This document shows, piece by piece, positions 59,876 to 64,000 of a stretch of 64,000 nt of DNA. Both the position numbers and the translations under genes were made by a program. The notes beneath the pieces are model-generated. The model saw only the letters and a program-made list of their open reading frames with translations, did no database searches and had not been told where the DNA came from. The DNA comes from Catonia carolina (taxonomy: Eukaryota > Arthropoda > Insecta > Hemiptera > Achilidae), in contig JAQMRL010000001.1 of NCBI GenBank assembly GCA_035578175.1, positions 240,828,538-240,892,537 on the forward strand. Reading direction: 5' to 3'. Numbering within the stretch: position 1 is the stretch's first letter; every line of letters starts with the position of its first letter.

Positions 59876-60712
59876 AGTTAATCTTTAAGGCCCGGTCTCA
59901 CCCGTCAGACCGGGGCCAAAAATCGCAACGGTAGCTAAAACGGTTCTGTAGTGAGAAAGCAAGGAAGTTTTACGAAAAATTACCCATAAAAGTGCGAGTT
60001 AATACAATAAAAAACATTAAATGAAACTTAAGGCAGAAGAACACTGTTGGTAACACTGTTTTTGTTTTTATTACCTTCTAATATTGATAACGTCGAGTAA
60101 AGCTCGTTCTCCTTAAGATTTTTCATTATTTTTGTACCTATCATATAATAATACTGTATGTAATAATATAATTTGTATGTAATATAATCATATAATAATA
60201 TCTATAATAATATGTAAGGTCTAAACAGTAAATAAAATATTAAATTTGATAATTTGGTGAGTTTTATTAGGCTACTACACCGTTCAATCCTACACAAAAT
60301 AAATATCTAATTCTGATCAGTAACAATATTTTTACTTGACATTTCTCCAGCTTGCATTGAAAAATTACAGACCTACATTAAATTTATTTTTTATTTTTTC
60401 TAATCTAAAAAATCTTATAAAATATTTATAAGTATTACATGGTACTATAATGTTATAGTTTTCTTGCAAAAATTATCAGCATTTGACAATGCGGTGTGGT
60501 GAAAGGTACGTTTGATTTGAACTTAAAAAACTCATTTACTCGAAACTGAATAAGATGAACATTCCCTTTACCCCTGTACCCTTCTATTTCAGTCTCTGGC
60601 ATTTTGGTAATTCGCGAATCGGTTATTGTTGCGAAAGAAAACGCTATCGACTGCGAACTGAATTTGTATCTAATAAAAACGCTGCATATTCGCGCAAAAT
60701 CTTCCACCCAGG

Positions 60713-60748
60713 CCACACCAACGCGACCTTGAGGTCGCGTTGGTGTGG
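60713..60748. repeat. 17-bp perfect hairpin with 2-base loop
   Basis: CCACACCAACGCGACCT (60713-60729), loop TG, then AGGTCGCGTTGGTGTGG (60732-60748). GC-rich arms in AT-rich surroundings. Lies in the middle of a segment (about 60450-61000) with short open frames on both strands, none recognised. Confidence 0.85.
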
Positions 60749-61100
60749 GCTGGCTCTAATGTTCGTTCCATTTACTGTAAACATTAACCGGCGCTTACAC
60801 AACGAATACTTCGCTACTTCTGCGAATAATTCGCACCGGTGTTTGGGATTCTTTATAATAAAATAGAAACCTCTCGTTTGCTGCGCTTCACAAAAAACTA
60901 AACTAACGCGTTTACACGTTGAAAGCCAAATCACGACAGTAAAATTGAACCAATTAGTAGTGGAAACAGGAGTTTTGTTGATTTCATTATAAATCACCAG
61001 TGGAAGTTAAGGCGTACAACCAGAGAATAACTGAATATGTGTTATGAGTCTACAAGAAAAGTAGCCAACGTCAATTTCTTAAAAAAAACAAAACAAATTA

Positions 61101-61350
61101 CCCCACCGGATTGATTTAGTTGTAAAGTGTTCGCCGCGAGTCAGCTGATTAACAGTTGATTTACATAGATGAAGGTTCCGTTGTTCAAATTCTAGTAAAG
61201 GTAAAACAATAAACCCAAAATATTTCTGCTGAATTTTGATACGAATTTGAGTATACTGTACACAGTGGTTTCCGAGGTTCTTTGATGGTTTGGGTTCAAT
61301 TAACCACACTCTCTCAAGAATGATCAGCTTAAGTCTATACAAGATTGCTT
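61101..61350 (+). repeat. SINE family A, 3' truncated
   Basis: Starts CCCCACCGGATTGATTTAGT, contains AGTCAGCTGATTAACAG and TTTGATGGTTTGGGTTCAAT, and stops at about CAAGATTGCTTATG, before the usual tail. Confidence 0.65.
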
Positions 61351-61658
61351 ATGTTTTCTTAATATAGCGGCCTCAGAATCTATTTTACAACAAAAGTGTA
61401 TACCGTGCTTCCCAACAAATCTGACGTATAGGGAAATTAACAATGGACAATGTACTGTCAACATTATTCTAATTCTAAGGGCGTAATCTTACTTTTATTA
61501 CTTCAGTCGTTAGGAAACAGAATAAAAATGAGTCTAGAAAATGATTTAATAGCTGATAATTTAATTATTAATAAATTAAGGCATAATTGTTAATCAATTT
61601 TGATATAGTTCGGTACTTATATAAGAAAAAATTTCGCGTCCATTGTTGTCTGAACATT

Positions 61659-61735
61659 AGCCGGGCGTGTATATTGGTAAGTTAATATTTTACTTTTGAT
61701 ATTACCGTAAGAGAAGCCGTGAGTTCGAATCCAAA
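61659..61735 (+). repeat. tRNA-like sequence, possible SINE head
   Basis: AGCCGGGCGTGTATATTGGT and, further on, GTGAGTTCGAATCC give A- and B-box-like motifs at about the right spacing. No cloverleaf closes and no body match was seen elsewhere in the window. Confidence 0.35.
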
Positions 61736-62460
61736 TATTCACTTATGAAGAGTCTCGTTGATGCTGTAAGACCTCCTGTGAAGATTCTGTTCCCCCAGAT
61801 TCTACAAAATAAAACTTGAATATATTCTTACTCAGGGTATGAATTCATAAACTTGCTCGCCAGTACGCGACGTAGACAGTCGGTTCATCCGCTTTATTCA
61901 TTGCACCGCCTTTACGCGCACCCGGAAAACGCCACACAACCGTGAAGTATCCTATGAAGAAATCGCTCCTTGGAAGAATACAGCAGCGTAGTGGGTATAC
62001 CTATCCCTTATTCCTGTCTCCCCCCTTTACCCCTCACTGATCACGAGTACTATTCACGCTGGAAAAGTAAATAAGAGGCTGCTTTATTTTGTATTCTTTT
62101 ACATCGCATTCCGAGTACGCCAACCAAATAAAAAGTGCACAAAACGCGCAGCAGAACACGCATCGCATACAGTCCACTGCTCTGGAGGAGGGTCCCGCGG
62201 GATCCTTCGTTTGATTTCGTTTTTGTCCCGCTCGGGGACAAACACACCGCAACACGCACGCAAACGTGGTACCATTGTTTGGTACATTAAAATTATTCAT
62301 GAAAATATAGAGTTGTTCTTTTTCGAAAACTCGGTATAAGTAAACTTATATTTTTGAGTTGTATTATTAGGGACCGTAATTTTTTATTGTAATATTTCTT
62401 CTTAAGTAATGTAAAATAAGTAAATCATACAAAATAAAATTATGAAAGGTAAAGAAGGTC

Positions 62461-62676
62461 ATGACAGAACTCAATGGCACAATAAATGACTTAAAAACTA
62501 AATCAGGAAACTATCATAAAATCAAAAACCCAATAATCAGACTCAAACAGAAAACAGAGGTGGCAAGAAAAGCAATGTTTTCCGAAGCAGAAATGGCTCT
62601 GAAGAAATATTGGCGGAACAAGAGAGAAGCGAAAGAACTTGAAAAGTGCAACAAGAAGATTAAAAGCAGAAAATGA
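62461..62676 (+). other. 71-codon lysine-rich frame, unrecognised
   Basis: Reads MTELNGTINDLKTKSGNYHK, then QKTEVARKAMFSEAEMALKK and ends ELEKCNKKIKSRK. Highly charged, probably helical. Denser in charged codons than chance frames nearby, which suggests transposon ORF debris rather than a host gene. No family assigned. Confidence 0.25.
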
Positions 62677-62679
62677 GCT

Positions 62680-63400
62680 TACCAGGGTATGAACTTAAGT
62701 GGTCCAATGAGGCCTTAAAAGTATAAAAAAAATAACTTGCTAACCACATTTTCAGAATCAAATAGTATTTCATAGATTTTTTAAATTTAAATATTGTTAA
62801 TGATTATATTAAAGGTTTAATAATTTTTTAGTGGATGAAATTTTTTTTGTAATATATTTAAAAAATTTGCGTCTGACAGTACTTACAAGTAATTTAAGTG
62901 ACAATAAAACCGAACTGATGATTAATTTCTGCTGAATTTATGAGAACTGACACATAGAGATAAAATGGAATATTCAAACAATGTAACTCTTACGTTCAAT
63001 CAAATTACACGCTGATAAGCGTTAAATTTAACTATCTCATACATAAGACAGTTTGAATTAATAACGACAATAAATATTAATGGTTAGTTTAACGAGAATT
63101 TCTTTATAACAAAGACAAATAATATAAGAAGTCGTAAAAGAATAATTTCAAACACAACTCATAGATACGAAATAGATATTGTTCCAAATGATTTATAAAA
63201 CGTTAAGCACGAATATACGTTGTAATAAATAATAATTACATTAGTCATTTTACGAGGTAGTCAAGTTACTAAGTATATTAGAAATTGCAAATAAAATGTT
63301 TGCGTTTCATTGTGTGCGAAAGTAGCTAATACTTACCGATTTTCATAGAGTGCTGATGACCTACATCATCATTGCAATTATTTTAAATATTGTTTTTTTT
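62680..63400. other. AT-rich stretch before the mariner copy
   Basis: No coding frame or repeat was recognised. Confidence 0.45.
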
Positions 63401-63407
63401 TTCTGTT

Positions 63408-64000
63408 CGAGGTCTGTTCAGAAAATAATGGAATTTTTAAATTTCGCGAGTTTAGAGAGTCCGATTGTTAAGTTTTTTTTATTATGTTGGTATATATGCC
63501 CCTGAAGTATGATACAATTTTTAGCTGTATTCATTGTTTACTTTGTCTGTGCAGCCACAAGGTTAGACGTGTTTTTATGAACTCGGCGATTTTCGTTTGT
63601 TAAAAAAAAATGGATCAAAGAATTTGTATCTAATTTTGCGTAAAAACGAAATAAAGTGCAACAAAATGGGTGAAATGTTAACAAAGGCCTATGGTGATTC
63701 TGCTACAAGTAAAACCAGAGTTTACGAGTGGTATAAGCGTTTCCAAGATGGCCGTGAAGACGTTGAAGATGAAGAACGCCTCGGACGCCCCAGCACATCA
63801 ACAAATGTTGATGTGCTGTATCACGATGAGAACGTGAAAAAGTGAAAGAAATGGTTATTAACGATTGCCGAATCACAAACAGAGAAGTCAGTGATGATGT
63901 TGACATATCGATTGGCTCATGTTATGAAATGTTTTAGAATGTTTTGGGTATGAAACACGTAGCAGCAAAATTTGTTCCAAAATTGTTGAATTTTGAACAA
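63408..64000 (+). mobile_element. Mariner transposon, 5' part (runs off the window)
   Basis: From 63610 an ATG starts a mariner-type transposase: MDQRICI, then after a shift the frame from 63597 gives KNEIKCNKMGEMLTKAYG and KTRVYEWYKRFQDGREDVED, followed by ERLGRPSTSTN. These are the helix-turn-helix DNA-binding motifs of mariner transposases. A second break near 63835 is followed by residues reading VAAKFVPKLLNFEQ, cut by the window edge. GAGGTCTGTTCAGAAAATAA near 63410 looks like the terminal inverted repeat. Stops and shifts show a dead copy; the catalytic domain is not in view. Confidence 0.85.

Noticed and set aside
1..64000. Telomeric TTAGG arrays, LTR elements and CRISPR-like arrays
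   Set aside because: Looked for; no tandem TTAGG, paired LTRs or regularly spaced repeats were seen.

Overview
This is an AT-rich, intron- and transposon-dominated stretch of an insect nuclear genome. The one host gene that can be supported is the large 5' coding exon of the protocadherin dachsous (ds), on the minus strand at 26882-21699. Its cadherin repeats follow the insect Dachsous order, and the repeat content (RTE- and jockey-like LINE pieces, tRNA-derived SINEs, a mariner transposase) is insect-like. The repeat types feel hemipteran, but that is a weak inference.

Layout. 1-21698 lies downstream of the ds exon and is probably one large ds intron; it holds only transposon debris and short repeats, and no further cadherin exon was recognised. 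21699-26882 is the ds exon: signal peptide, 15 complete cadherin domains and most of a 16th, ending at a phase-0 splice donor. 26883-27180 is a GC-richer leader with several upstream ATGs and a possible promoter. 27180-64000 is upstream sequence packed with nested repeats. The main element there is a nearly full-length RTE-like LINE (40824-44249, minus) between perfect 13-bp target-site duplications, broken by two frameshifts. Others are a SINE with clear TSDs (28651-28967), a SINE split by a 759-bp inverted-repeat transposon (37545-38630), a Tigger-like element (49546-50104) and the 5' part of a degenerate mariner (63408-64000).

The most unusual material is a roughly 390-bp dispersed family (eight sites) that carries a partly conserved reading frame. 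Its probable 3' end has a stem-loop with the same frame as the 3' end of a LINE found twice in the window. Other items are a 190-bp cryptic repeat built on CTTAAG palindromes, a 17-bp perfect hairpin, and an inverted pair of unrecognised repeats that encode the same peptide. No true tRNA, rRNA, CRISPR or complete second host gene was found. All identifications were made by reading; none was checked by a database search.
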